Both the position numbers and the translations under genes were made by a program. A DNA stretch of 64,000 bases from Niastella sp. (GTDB taxonomy: Bacteria; Bacteroidota; Bacteroidia; Chitinophagales; Chitinophagaceae): assembly GCA_016710595.1 (NCBI GenBank), contig JADJVM010000008.1, forward strand, positions 248,001 through 312,000, read 5' to 3'. The stretch's first letter is position 1. Each line of letters starts with the position of its first letter. Below are positions 26,127-34,763 of this stretch, piece by piece. Under the pieces are notes generated by a model that was not told where the DNA came from, searched no databases, and saw nothing but the letters and a program-made list of their open reading frames with translations.

Positions 26127-28757
26127 ATGGAAAATAACGATCTACAACCAGAAGAAATCCCCAATAACAGGGGTAAAATAATACCGGTAAATATTGAAGA
26201 ACAAATGAAGACCTCGTACATCGATTATTCGATGAGCGTAATTGTTGGTCGTGCATTACCGGATGTTCGGGATGGGCTGAAACCAGTGCATCGGCGTGTT
26301 TTGTATGGGATGAATGAATTGGGGAATGCCAGTAACAAACCTTACAAAAAAGCAGCACGTATTGTGGGTGAGGTAATGGGTAAATACCATCCGCATGGTG
26401 ATAAAGCCATTTATGATACCATGGTGCGGATGGCGCAGGATTGGGCCATGCGCTACAAAATGGTAGATGGCCAGGGTAACTTTGGTAGCCAGGATGGAGA
26501 TATGCCAGCCGCCATGCGTTATACCGAGGTGAGAATGGAGAAGTTTGCTGAAGCGATGATGGATGATATTGAAAAGGAAACAGTAGATTTTCAATTGAAC
26601 TTTGATGATTCATTGAGTGAACCTACTGTGCTTCCTACCAAAATTCCACAGTTGCTGGTAAATGGTAGTAGTGGTATTGCCGTAGGTATGGCCACTAATA
26701 TGATGCCGCATAACTTAACTGAAGTAGTGGATGGTTGTATCGCTTACATTGATAATAAAGAAATAACGATAGACGAATTGATGAAGTTCGTAAAAGCGCC
26801 GGACTTCCCCACAGGTGGTACCATTTACGGAATTGAAGGCGTAAAATCTGCATTTTTAACCGGCCGTGGCCGTGTGGTATTAAGAGGTAAAACCAATGTA
26901 GAAACAGATGCGAAAAAAAGGGAAAAAATAGTTATCACCGAAGTGCCTTACCAGGTAAACCGGGATTCATTAACCCAACGCATTGGCGAACTCATCAATG
27001 AGAAAGTACTGGATGGCGCCATTGATGTGAATAATGAAAGTAACAATAAAGAAGGAACACGCATTGTAGTGGAGCTACGAAAAGATGCAGTGGCCCAGGT
27101 GGTAATAAACCAATTATACAAACATTCTGACCTGCAAACCTCATTTGGGATCAATAATGTGGCATTGGTAAATGGTCGTCCAAAAATTCTGAATTTAAAA
27201 GATCTTATTTCTGAATTTGTAAAATTCCGGCATGAGGTAGTGGTACGCCGTACCCAATATGAACTTCGTAAAGCCCAGGAACGTGCCCATATATTAGAAG
27301 GCTATATCATTGCATTAGATAACCTGGATGCGGTAATAAAACTAATTCGTGAAAGTGTAAATCCCGATACTGCCAAAACCGGTTTGATGGCCGAGTTTGG
27401 AATGAGCGAAATTCAGGCAAAAGCGGTACTGGAACTGCGTTTACAACGCCTTACCGGTATGGAGATTGACAAGATAAGAGAAGAACATGCAGAGATCATG
27501 AAGTTGATAGAGCGCTTGCAGGAAATACTGGCCAATGAAGGGATGCGTTTTGATATTATCAAAACAGAACTTAACGAAGTAAAAGCGAAGTTTGGTGATA
27601 CCCGTAAATCAGAAATTGAATATGCCGATGATGAGTTGAATATGCTGGACCTGATTGAAGAAGAAGATATGGTAGTAACCATTTCGCATCTTGGTTATAT
27701 AAAACGTACTTCCACTACGGAATATCGCCAGCAACGCCGGGGTGGCCGGGGTGCTAAAGGAAGCAGTACCCGCCAGGAAGATTATATTGAGCATTTATTT
27801 ATAGCAAGTACCCACCATACATTATTATTTTTTACAGAGAAAGGCCGTTGTTTTTGGTTGAAAGTATATCAAATACCGGAAGGCGATAAAACGAGTAAAG
27901 GGCGTGCCATTCAAAATATGGTACAAATACCAGCAGATGATAAGATAAAGGCCATATTAGATGTAAAAAATCTTGACCAGGAAGAATATGTTACCGATAA
28001 GTATATTTTGTTATGTACCAAAAAAGGTATTATCAAGAAAACCGATCTGAAAGATTTTAGCCGCCCAAGACAAACGGGTATCAATGCCATAAATATTTTA
28101 CCTGGAGATGAATTGCTTGAAGCAAGACTTACAAATGGCAATTGTGAAGTTTTAATGGCTGTAAAAAGCGGCCGTGCTATTCGCTTTCCGGAAGCAAAAG
28201 TAAGGAGTACAGGCCGTGGAGGTATTGGTGTAGCAGGTATTGAAGTAGATAATGAAAAAGATGAAGTAGTAGGAATGGTTTGTGTAAATAAGGATAATGA
28301 AAATATCAGCATTTTGGTAGTAAGTGAAAAAGGATATGGAAAACGTACATTATTAAATGATCCTGAAACTGGTGAACATAATTACAGAGTTACCAACCGG
28401 GGTGGCAAAGGCGTAAAAACAATTAATGTAACAGATAAAACCGGTTACCTGGTAGGTATGTTGCAGGTAAATGAAAAACAAGACCTGATGATTACCTGTG
28501 TAAGTGGCATTACCATCCGGATGCCGGTAAGCCAGATAAGTGAACAAGGAAGGGCAACACAGGGAGTAAAATTAATTAGGGTTGATGAGGGCGATAGCAT
28601 TGCCGCCATTACAAAGCTGGATGAAATGGAAGAAGAAAATGAAACAGAAATAATGGGTAGCATTACCGATTCGTTGATATCCGGAGAAAATGGAATGGAT
28701 GTATCAACAGATGAACCAACTGATACAGATGAAGATGAAACTCCTGAAGAAGAATAA
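26127..28757 (+). CDS. gyrA: DNA gyrase subunit A
   Basis: Breakage-reunion subunit of gyrase. From ATG 26127 it has 876 residues. The winged-helix/tower region starts at about 27; catalytic Y132 lies in AMRYTEVRM; the C-terminal beta-pinwheel carries the GyrA box QQRRGGRG, which separates it from ParC. The quinolone-contact region reads YHPHGDKAIYD (87-97): the position of E. coli Ser83 is K93, while Asp87 is kept as D97. The tail is strongly acidic (DEMEEENETE to EEE). The frame is open to 25983, but the promoter at 26104-26111 and the normal N-terminus MENNDLQPEEIPNNRGKI fix the start. Confidence 0.97.
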   Translation: MENNDLQPEEIPNNRGKIIPVNIEEQMKTSYIDYSMSVIVGRALPDVRDGLKPVHRRVLYGMNELGNASNKPYKKAARIVGEVMGKYHPHGDKAIYDTMVRMAQDWAMRYKMVDGQGNFGSQDGDMPAAMRYTEVRMEKFAEAMMDDIEKETVDFQLNFDDSLSEPTVLPTKIPQLLVNGSSGIAVGMATNMMPHNLTEVVDGCIAYIDNKEITIDELMKFVKAPDFPTGGTIYGIEGVKSAFLTGRGRVVLRGKTNVETDAKKREKIVITEVPYQVNRDSLTQRIGELINEKVLDGAIDVNNESNNKEGTRIVVELRKDAVAQVVINQLYKHSDLQTSFGINNVALVNGRPKILNLKDLISEFVKFRHEVVVRRTQYELRKAQERAHILEGYIIALDNLDAVIKLIRESVNPDTAKTGLMAEFGMSEIQAKAVLELRLQRLTGMEIDKIREEHAEIMKLIERLQEILANEGMRFDIIKTELNEVKAKFGDTRKSEIEYADDELNMLDLIEEEDMVVTISHLGYIKRTSTTEYRQQRRGGRGAKGSSTRQEDYIEHLFIASTHHTLLFFTEKGRCFWLKVYQIPEGDKTSKGRAIQNMVQIPADDKIKAILDVKNLDQEEYVTDKYILLCTKKGIIKKTDLKDFSRPRQTGINAINILPGDELLEARLTNGNCEVLMAVKSGRAIRFPEAKVRSTGRGGIGVAGIEVDNEKDEVVGMVCVNKDNENISILVVSEKGYGKRTLLNDPETGEHNYRVTNRGGKGVKTINVTDKTGYLVGMLQVNEKQDLMITCVSGITIRMPVSQISEQGRATQGVKLIRVDEGDSIAAITKLDEMEEENETEIMGSITDSLISGENGMDVSTDEPTDTDEDETPEEE

Positions 28758-28778
28758 AAATTTTTAAACTTAAATTTT

Positions 28779-28802
28779 AAGCCGCCAATGAGCGGCTTTT
28801 TT
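28779..28802 (+). terminator. gyrA terminator
   Basis: AAGCCGC (28779-28785), loop CAATGA, GCGGCTT (28792-28798), T-run to 28802. Confidence 0.88.
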
Positions 28803-28953
28803 ATGTGCGGTTTTATTTGTTTGGGGTGGAAATGGGAGGATACTCAATTGGACATTTTTAAATAACTAAAATGAGGAGTGAATGTGAGTGTTTAATTTAA
28901 AAACTATTACTTAACATAATATTAATTATAGGGAATTAATATAGCCTTAATAC

Positions 28954-28973
28954 GGTATTAGGGGTTCAATACC
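28954..28973 (+). promoter_or_regulatory. Possible operator dyad upstream of the DUF4256 gene
   Basis: GGTATT (28954-28959) and AATACC (28968-28973) form a perfect 6-bp inverted repeat with 8 nt between, covering the expected -33 region of the promoter at 28982. A regulator site is possible; no regulator gene is adjacent. Confidence 0.25.
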
Positions 28974-28981
28974 ACTGTTCT

Positions 28982-28989
28982 TATATTTG
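28982..28989 (+). promoter_or_regulatory. -7 promoter element (TATATTTG) for the DUF4256 gene
   Basis: Perfect TAnnTTTG, 37 nt before ATG 29027. Confidence 0.6.
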
Positions 28990-29026
28990 TAATCATTATT
29001 CACAAACATCATTATTAGTTATAATT

Positions 29027-29596
29027 ATGGCAAAAGCGATTAAAACAAATTTATCCAAAGATGAAATGAATTTGTTTCTTAAAATGTTACAGAACCGGTT
29101 CGAAAAAAATGTAAACAGGCATAAAGGGATTGATTGGGATAAAGTGCAAAAAAGACTGCTGGCTAATCCAAAAAAATGCTATATCCTGTCTGAAATGGAA
29201 AATACCGGTGGCGAACCCGACGTAGTTGGTTTCGATAAAAAGACGAATGAATATATTTTTTATGATTGTGCAGCCGAAAGCCCAAAAGATCGCAGGAGCA
29301 TTTGTTACGACCAGGCTGCTTTAGATGCAAGAAAAGAAAATAAACCCAGGCATAATGCGATAGAGATGGCTACTGCAATTGGGATTGAAATATTATCGGA
29401 AGATGAATACCGGGAATTACAAAAATTAGGTGAATTTGATTTAAAAACATCGAGTTGGGTAAAAACACCTGCCGACATGAGAAAACTGGGAGGCGCTTTG
29501 TTTTGTGACCGCCGTTTTAACAGGGTATTCGCTTATCATAATGGCGCTGAATCTTACTATGCCGGAAGAGGTTTTAGAGGTTCCTTAAAAGTGTAA
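29027..29596 (+). CDS. DUF4256 family protein
   Basis: 189 residues, soluble, matching the DUF4256 family through WDKVQKRLLANPKKCYILSEME, GGEPDVVGFDK and YDCAAESPKDRRS. The function is unknown; conserved E, D, C and R residues in the middle suggest an enzyme. The ATG follows a consensus promoter and a dyad that may be an operator. It faces the FkbM methyltransferase gene with 5 bp between stop codons. Confidence 0.8.
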   Translation: MAKAIKTNLSKDEMNLFLKMLQNRFEKNVNRHKGIDWDKVQKRLLANPKKCYILSEMENTGGEPDVVGFDKKTNEYIFYDCAAESPKDRRSICYDQAALDARKENKPRHNAIEMATAIGIEILSEDEYRELQKLGEFDLKTSSWVKTPADMRKLGGALFCDRRFNRVFAYHNGAESYYAGRGFRGSLKV

Positions 29597-29601
29597 TGAC
29601 A

Positions 29602-30339
29602 TTAAAGATCTTCATTTATAAAAATGAGATTCTCATGTTTCATGCTAAAGGAAAAATTATATTTACTGGTTGCATTAAATACCGCTTTGGATGATCCTTT
29701 TTTCATACCATCGTGTACTTCTACAAAAATAACTTTTGTAACAGGCAACCATTTTTGGTAGTTGGCAGAAAATAATTCTTTTTCTGATCCTTCAATATCA
29801 ACTTTTAAAATATCAATGCCTGTCCATCCCTGCTGCTGCATAATAGTATCAATCGTAATGGCTTCAATGCTATTGGCAGATTTCTGATTTGATTCCTTCA
29901 CCATAAAAGCATCTTTACTCACCGTAGTATCAATAATTTCCAGGTAAGTATCTTTATCCCAAACCCCTTTTTGAAGCACGGTAATGTTTGGATTATTTTC
30001 AGTGTTTTTTATGGCCACATCAAAATTATCTTTGTCGGGTTCCAGCGCCACAATTTTTGAAGTGGGAAATTTATCAGCAAAATAAAGTGCAGCCAACCCA
30101 ATATTGGCGCCTGCATCAATAATTGTTTTGGGTTTAAATGAAATGGGAATTTCATATTGGCCATCAATAAAAACCTGGCCAAAAATCCCGGCGTCTGTTC
30201 CATTGTTCCTCAAAAAGAATTTCATTTTCTTTTTTGCACTTTTAAACCATCCAAGCTTATGTGTTTTCAACCTGAAATAAAATAGGTTGCCGTCTGCAAA
30301 ACCAAACTCTTTTATTAAATTTTTTATTCTTGATGACAT
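29602..30339 (-). CDS. FkbM-family SAM-dependent methyltransferase
   Basis: 245 residues with the Rossmann SAM motif TIIDAGANIGLAALYFA (about 92-108), the acidic strand end KIVALEPDKDNFD, and KVDIEGSEKELF, the FkbM hallmark. Members methylate hydroxyl groups, often on sugars of polysaccharides. It is the last gene of the leftward DUF3822-rsmD-5-FCL-lpxK run, 18 nt after lpxK, so a role in modifying surface glycans or LPS is plausible but inferred from position only. Confidence 0.88.
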   Translation of the reverse strand: MSSRIKNLIKEFGFADGNLFYFRLKTHKLGWFKSAKKKMKFFLRNNGTDAGIFGQVFIDGQYEIPISFKPKTIIDAGANIGLAALYFADKFPTSKIVALEPDKDNFDVAIKNTENNPNITVLQKGVWDKDTYLEIIDTTVSKDAFMVKESNQKSANSIEAITIDTIMQQQGWTGIDILKVDIEGSEKELFSANYQKWLPVTKVIFVEVHDGMKKGSSKAVFNATSKYNFSFSMKHENLIFINEDL

Positions 30340-30357
30340 ATAAATTTTATGGATTGA

Positions 30358-31410
30358 TTATTTTTTAAAGGATTGTATAAATCCCATTACCAGGTTTTCA
30401 AATTTCACCGCTTCGTAAAATAAAAAATGGTGCTGTACCGGCAGGCAATAAACCGGCAGGCCGGATAATTCTTTTTCAAACTTTTGAAGGCGCATACTAT
30501 CCTTCTCTGTAGTAAGGATTAATTTATTTTGCCTGGAAATATTTGTAAACTTTACTTTAATGTTTTTAAGGTCATCTGAAGTAAATATATGATGATCTGA
30601 AAATTGTAAAACCTCCATCCCGCCAGTATTTCTTTTTAAAAACTCTATCATATAAGCCGGGTTTGCAATACCGGTTATTAATAACAACGAAGTATCATTT
30701 CTTAATTCGCCATATTGCTTATTAAAAATATGATAAGGGCGGCCATATTTATTTTCTGTAAAAAAAACATGTTGGTCTTTAACAGGTTTTAGCCTGTTCA
30801 TAATTTTTTCTTTTTCAGTATTATCCATATTGCAGGGGCATTTAGTAACTACAATTACCTGTGCCCTATTTGCTGCTTGCGGAATATCCCGGAGGTTTCC
30901 GGCCGGTACCAAAAAATCTTTGTAGTACATATTTTTATAATCAGTAAGTAAAATATTAAAACCTGCTTTTACCTGCCTGTGTTGAAATGCATCATCCAAA
31001 ATTATTACTTCTGTTTCTGGCATAGCATGTAATAATTGAGGTATGGCAACCAATCTTTCTTCACCCACAGCAACGGTGATATCAGGATATTTTACATGAA
31101 ACTGCATAGGTTCATCCCCAATATCAATAGCAGTAGTGTTTTTATCTGCTATGGCAAATCCTTTAGTTTTACGTTTATAACCCCGGCTCAGTGTAGCGAT
31201 CGTAAAATGATTCTTTAGCATTTCTACCAGGTATTCCGTCATGGGTGTTTTACCTGTACCGCCTGTGGCAATATTGCCAACACAAATAATCGGGAAATTG
31301 AAACTGGCGCTTTTAAATATATTTTTATCAAATAGCCAATGCCGGGTCCGTAAAATACCGGCATAAAGGAATGAAAAGGGGAATAATATTTTTTTCAATT
31401 TTTCTTTCAA
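30358..31410 (-). CDS. lpxK: Tetraacyldisaccharide 4'-kinase (TTG start)
   Basis: Phosphorylates the lipid A disaccharide at the 4' position, on the inner face of the cytoplasmic membrane. 350 residues; amphipathic N-terminus, P-loop GNIATGGTGKT (45-55), then EVIILDDAFQHRQ, the LpxK-specific motif holding the catalytic aspartate. The start is TTG at 31410: the preceding gene's stop TGA (31417-31419) is in frame only 6 nt upstream and no ATG is available. Part of a tight leftward operon. Its presence shows the organism makes lipid A. Confidence 0.94.
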   Translation of the reverse strand: MKEKLKKILFPFSFLYAGILRTRHWLFDKNIFKSASFNFPIICVGNIATGGTGKTPMTEYLVEMLKNHFTIATLSRGYKRKTKGFAIADKNTTAIDIGDEPMQFHVKYPDITVAVGEERLVAIPQLLHAMPETEVIILDDAFQHRQVKAGFNILLTDYKNMYYKDFLVPAGNLRDIPQAANRAQVIVVTKCPCNMDNTEKEKIMNRLKPVKDQHVFFTENKYGRPYHIFNKQYGELRNDTSLLLITGIANPAYMIEFLKRNTGGMEVLQFSDHHIFTSDDLKNIKVKFTNISRQNKLILTTEKDSMRLQKFEKELSGLPVYCLPVQHHFLFYEAVKFENLVMGFIQSFKK

Positions 31411-31416
31411 AACAAA

Positions 31417-31986
31417 TCAATGGTCGAAATGATAAATTTGATAAGGCGTAATACAAATATCCAATGGAATATCATGGTTATTTTTATCTTCAATATTGTC
31501 AACCGGATCAAAAAAACTAAACCCAAATTTTAAACAATCAGGGCGGCATTGAGATAAAAACTGATCATAATACCCTTTTCCATAACCTACCCTGTAACCA
31601 TTTTCATCAAAGGCCAGCAATGGTACAATAATCCAGTCTAAATCTTTTTTTTCTCCTGGAATGCCTTCTATTGGTTCACTTACTCCCATTATGTTTTTTT
31701 GAAATAATGTTTCATCTGTGAATAAAATGGGATCCATTTCCTTTGATTGTATGAGCGGATAATACAATGCAAGGCCAGGATTTTTAAATTCACAATAATT
31801 ATTTACTAAATGCGGATCGTATTCATTTAATTGCTCCATTGGTGCATAGGTCATTAAGGCAGCAGGTATTTCAAGGCCCAGTTGTTGAAAATGAATAAGT
31901 ATCAGGTCTTCCAACTTATTTTTTTCAGCTTGTGTCAGCAACATTCTTTTGTTGCGGTAATATTTCCTGATGTCCGTCTTATTCAT
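31417..31986 (-). CDS. fau: 5-formyltetrahydrofolate cyclo-ligase
   Basis: ATP-dependent conversion of 5-formyl-THF to 5,10-methenyl-THF. From ATG 31986 the protein has 189 residues (MNKTDIRKYYRNKRMLL), normal for the family. The signature RVGYGKGYYDQFL binds ATP phosphate and Mg. The frame is open further upstream into rsmD, but that would add 37 unrelated residues; the ATG chosen lies 8 nt after the rsmD stop. Confidence 0.93.
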   Translation of the reverse strand: MNKTDIRKYYRNKRMLLTQAEKNKLEDLILIHFQQLGLEIPAALMTYAPMEQLNEYDPHLVNNYCEFKNPGLALYYPLIQSKEMDPILFTDETLFQKNIMGVSEPIEGIPGEKKDLDWIIVPLLAFDENGYRVGYGKGYYDQFLSQCRPDCLKFGFSFFDPVDNIEDKNNHDIPLDICITPYQIYHFDH

Positions 31987-31993
31987 GCTACAA

Positions 31994-32533
31994 TTAATCC
32001 TGTATAAAGATAGAAAAAATGGTGGTTCCATAATTTCTTTCAGAACGGTAATGCGGAAACTTCTTGTAATCATTGCGGGGCGTATGTTCCAGCACAAACC
32101 AGCCTCCTGGTTTTAATAATTTTTTTTCAAATACCCGGTGAGGCAGTTCATCAATACTGGTAAGGGTATAAGGGGGACCTGCAAAAATAAAATCAAAACG
32201 ATCTACGCTGGTTTCTATAAAACGAAATACTTCTGATTTTATCACTTTAAAATTTTCCAGGTTCAGGTTGGCTGCCGTATTTTTAATAAACGCATACATG
32301 GTAGGGTCTTTTTCTACAATGGTAAGATCGGCTGCTCCCCTACTGGCCAATTCATAACTGATGCAGCCCGTTCCGCCAAATAAATCCAGGGTACGCATCC
32401 CTTCAATTTCAAGATTGTTTTGAATTACATTAAAAAGTCCTTCTTTAGCCAAATCAGTTGTAGGCCGGGTATGGGGCATTTTAGCAGGAGGTACTATTCT
32501 CCTGCCACCATGTATGCCACTTATGATGCGCAT
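31994..32533 (-). CDS. rsmD: 16S rRNA (guanine(966)-N(2))-methyltransferase RsmD, altered catalytic motif
   Basis: 179 residues. MRIISGIHGGRRI at the start and RPTTDLAKEGLFNVI are RsmD hallmarks; the SAM site is LDLFGGTGCISYELASRG (49-66). The catalytic motif, normally DPPY/DPPF or NPPY, reads GPPY here (G119): the codon is GGT where GAT would give Asp. The rest of the protein is well conserved, so it may be weakly active, have moved its catalytic residue, or reflect a point change. It overlaps the upstream DUF3822 gene by 13 bp, so the two are translationally coupled. Confidence 0.9.
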   Translation of the reverse strand: MRIISGIHGGRRIVPPAKMPHTRPTTDLAKEGLFNVIQNNLEIEGMRTLDLFGGTGCISYELASRGAADLTIVEKDPTMYAFIKNTAANLNLENFKVIKSEVFRFIETSVDRFDFIFAGPPYTLTSIDELPHRVFEKKLLKPGGWFVLEHTPRNDYKKFPHYRSERNYGTTIFSIFIQD

Positions 32534-33357
32534 GAAGCTAACTGTATTAAATGAACAAAGTAATGGCCGGGGTATTGGCTTATGGGTTCCGATAAATTCA
32601 CTTCATTCGGCATTACAGCAAAATTGGTTTGCAAAAAATATTTATAAATTTCCTGGTAAAGTGAAGAGTCAGTTTCAATATAACCATATAAAATTAACCG
32701 GATGGCGTTGGGATCTATTTTATATTGTGTGCAGGTATTTAATAAATGATAAGTCGCATCTACGGGTGTATGATAATTAAATTGCTGAATGATCTGTAGT
32801 GTACCGCCTGAAAATAATATTATTTTCAAATGGTTTCGCTCCACAATACAGTGCAATGCATCTTCGCTTTTATAATTACATGCCAATGCATTTGTATTCG
32901 CATGGCTATACCTGGCACCGGGAAAATTATTTTGCAGGAAATCATATTCATCCTGCTGCATGCGCCAAATATTTTTAGCCTGCAGCCCGGGCAAATCATC
33001 GTTAAAACAAACTGCATCAAATGATTCGCCGAATATCAGGTCTAAACTATTTTTATTTTGGCCGGGGGTATAAAATTCGTCAGGGATAATTAATGAGGGT
33101 TTTCCTTCGCTCATGATATAAACCTGTTCCCAGGATTCGTTTTTATTTAATTCCAGTTTGCAAGCTTCTGCCAGGCTTCCTGCCGTATCCTGCTGCCCAA
33201 TTACACTTGAATATTGATATACTGAAAGACCGGCAACAAAAAATGGTTGCTGTTGATAGTATAAAAAACTAACTCCTTCTTCTGCTGGCGAGATCAGTAA
33301 ATTCTTTGGAGAATTGCCAGGAAACTCAGGTTGAATATTAAATACCGTTTTTATCAT
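32521..33357 (-). CDS. DUF3822 family protein
   Basis: 278 residues, soluble. The pattern (an N-terminal beta-rich half, then SDALHCIVERNHLKIILF-like and a second ASKHA-like half ending ILYGYIETDSSLY) matches DUF3822, which in Bacteroidota sits directly before rsmD as here. The fold resembles actin/hexokinase-type or PilM-like modules, but no activity is known. It starts the leftward operon and is divergent from the MATE gene, 38 bp apart, with the two promoters overlapping. Confidence 0.82.
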   Translation of the reverse strand: MIKTVFNIQPEFPGNSPKNLLISPAEEGVSFLYYQQQPFFVAGLSVYQYSSVIGQQDTAGSLAEACKLELNKNESWEQVYIMSEGKPSLIIPDEFYTPGQNKNSLDLIFGESFDAVCFNDDLPGLQAKNIWRMQQDEYDFLQNNFPGARYSHANTNALACNYKSEDALHCIVERNHLKIILFSGGTLQIIQQFNYHTPVDATYHLLNTCTQYKIDPNAIRLILYGYIETDSSLYQEIYKYFLQTNFAVMPNEVNLSEPISQYPGHYFVHLIQLASCAS

Positions 33358-33380
33358 GCGCTAAAACTGGCAAAATAAGA

Positions 33381-33388
33381 TATTTTTG
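33381..33388 (+). promoter_or_regulatory. -7 promoter element (TATTTTTG) abutting the MATE gene
   Basis: Consensus octamer with 7 nt between its G and ATG 33396. A minus-strand near-consensus TTATTTTG (33371-33378) for DUF3822 lies just beside it, so the divergent promoters are face to face within 38 bp. Confidence 0.5.
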
Positions 33389-33395
33389 CCAACTT

Positions 33396-34760
33396 ATGGA
33401 AGGAGCATCGGCAATTCCCAATTTAAAAGTGCAGGTTACTAACCGGCAAATCCTGTCAATAGCGTTGCCCATTACACTTGCCATTTTAATTCCACAATTA
33501 AATATGCTTACCAATAGCATATTCCTGGGTAGGTTAAGTACCGAGGCCCTGGGCGATGCTGGCATAACAAGCGTTTTCTACTTAATTTTTGCTGTAATGG
33601 CAAATGGGTTAAATAATTCGCTGCAATCTGTTTTCTCCAAGTATGCAGGTGCCGATAGACCGGAATTATTTAAAATTATTTTTTCACAGGGCTTGCGTTT
33701 GAGTGTACAATTTGCTTTGGGCGGTATTTTATTTACCTGGCTGGTGGCGCCTTATATTATGCAGGCTGTTGCCGATCCCAGGGCCTACCCTATTGAAATG
33801 AACTTTTTACGTATCCGCATTTTCGGTTTACCATTCTTATTCTTTTTTCAAATGTGCAATGCATTTTTAGTGGCCACATTAAATAGCCGGTACCTGATGA
33901 TTGGTTTTATTGTGGAAGCTGGTTGTAATATATTTTTCGACTATGGGCTTATTTTTGGTAAAATGGGTATGCCCGCTATGGGCTTTAATGGTGCAGCCGT
34001 AGCATCTATCATTGCAGAAGTAATTGGCATGTTAACGGTAATTGTCGTGCTTTATAAAACGAAATTAAAAAAGCAATATGGTATAACATTTAGTTTTGGT
34101 TATCATCGTAAAATCAATAGAGAAGTGCTACGGGTATCTCTTCCATTAGTTTTGCAATACTTCATTAGCGTTACTACCTGGTTGGTATTTTTTCTATTAA
34201 TAGAAAGACATGGCGAAATGGCAAAAGCAGTGAGTAATACCATGAGAAATGTATTTGGCCTGGCGGGCGTTTTTGTATGGGCATTTGCAGCCACCAGCAA
34301 TAATATGGTAAGTAACCTCATTGGCCAGCGAAAGCCCGAACTTGTTTTGAAAGCCATTAACCGGATCATGCTATGGAGTTTAGGGTTTGCGATTCTTATT
34401 TGCGGCATTTTAAACCTGTTTCCGCAATTGTTCTTTGGTATGTTTGGCCAGGGGCCTGAATTTATAAAAGAGGGCATCCCGGTTATAAGAACAGTTACCT
34501 TAGGTATTGTATTTATGAGTGTTTCCTGTATTTGGTTAAATGCTGTTACCGGTACGGGTAAAACAAAAATGAACCTGGTCATTGAACTGGTAGCAATTTC
34601 TCTTTATATGGCTTATACCTGGTACTTCCTGGTAGTGAATTATGTAAACCTGGCCACTGCATGGACCAATGAATTTATATACTGGCTCTCTATTTTTATA
34701 ATGGCAAGTTGGTATATGCGAAGCAGGCGATGGTTAAAAAAAGATGTGGAGGAAGATTAA
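33396..34760 (+). CDS. MATE-family efflux transporter
   Basis: 454 residues with twelve predicted membrane segments in two six-helix bundles, beginning with a helix that carries ALPITLAILIPQLNMLTNSIFLGRL, typical of NorM/DinF-type exporters that use H+ or Na+. The substrate is unknown; multidrug export is the usual annotation. It has its own promoter and meets the GT2 gene tail to tail with 3 bp between stops. Confidence 0.9.
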   Translation: MEGASAIPNLKVQVTNRQILSIALPITLAILIPQLNMLTNSIFLGRLSTEALGDAGITSVFYLIFAVMANGLNNSLQSVFSKYAGADRPELFKIIFSQGLRLSVQFALGGILFTWLVAPYIMQAVADPRAYPIEMNFLRIRIFGLPFLFFFQMCNAFLVATLNSRYLMIGFIVEAGCNIFFDYGLIFGKMGMPAMGFNGAAVASIIAEVIGMLTVIVVLYKTKLKKQYGITFSFGYHRKINREVLRVSLPLVLQYFISVTTWLVFFLLIERHGEMAKAVSNTMRNVFGLAGVFVWAFAATSNNMVSNLIGQRKPELVLKAINRIMLWSLGFAILICGILNLFPQLFFGMFGQGPEFIKEGIPVIRTVTLGIVFMSVSCIWLNAVTGTGKTKMNLVIELVAISLYMAYTWYFLVVNYVNLATAWTNEFIYWLSIFIMASWYMRSRRWLKKDVEED

Positions 34761-34763
34761 TAC

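Noticed and set aside
26116..28663. Minus-strand frames of up to 165 codons across gyrA
   Set aside because: They are antisense to strongly conserved GyrA sequence and have no start-site or promoter support.
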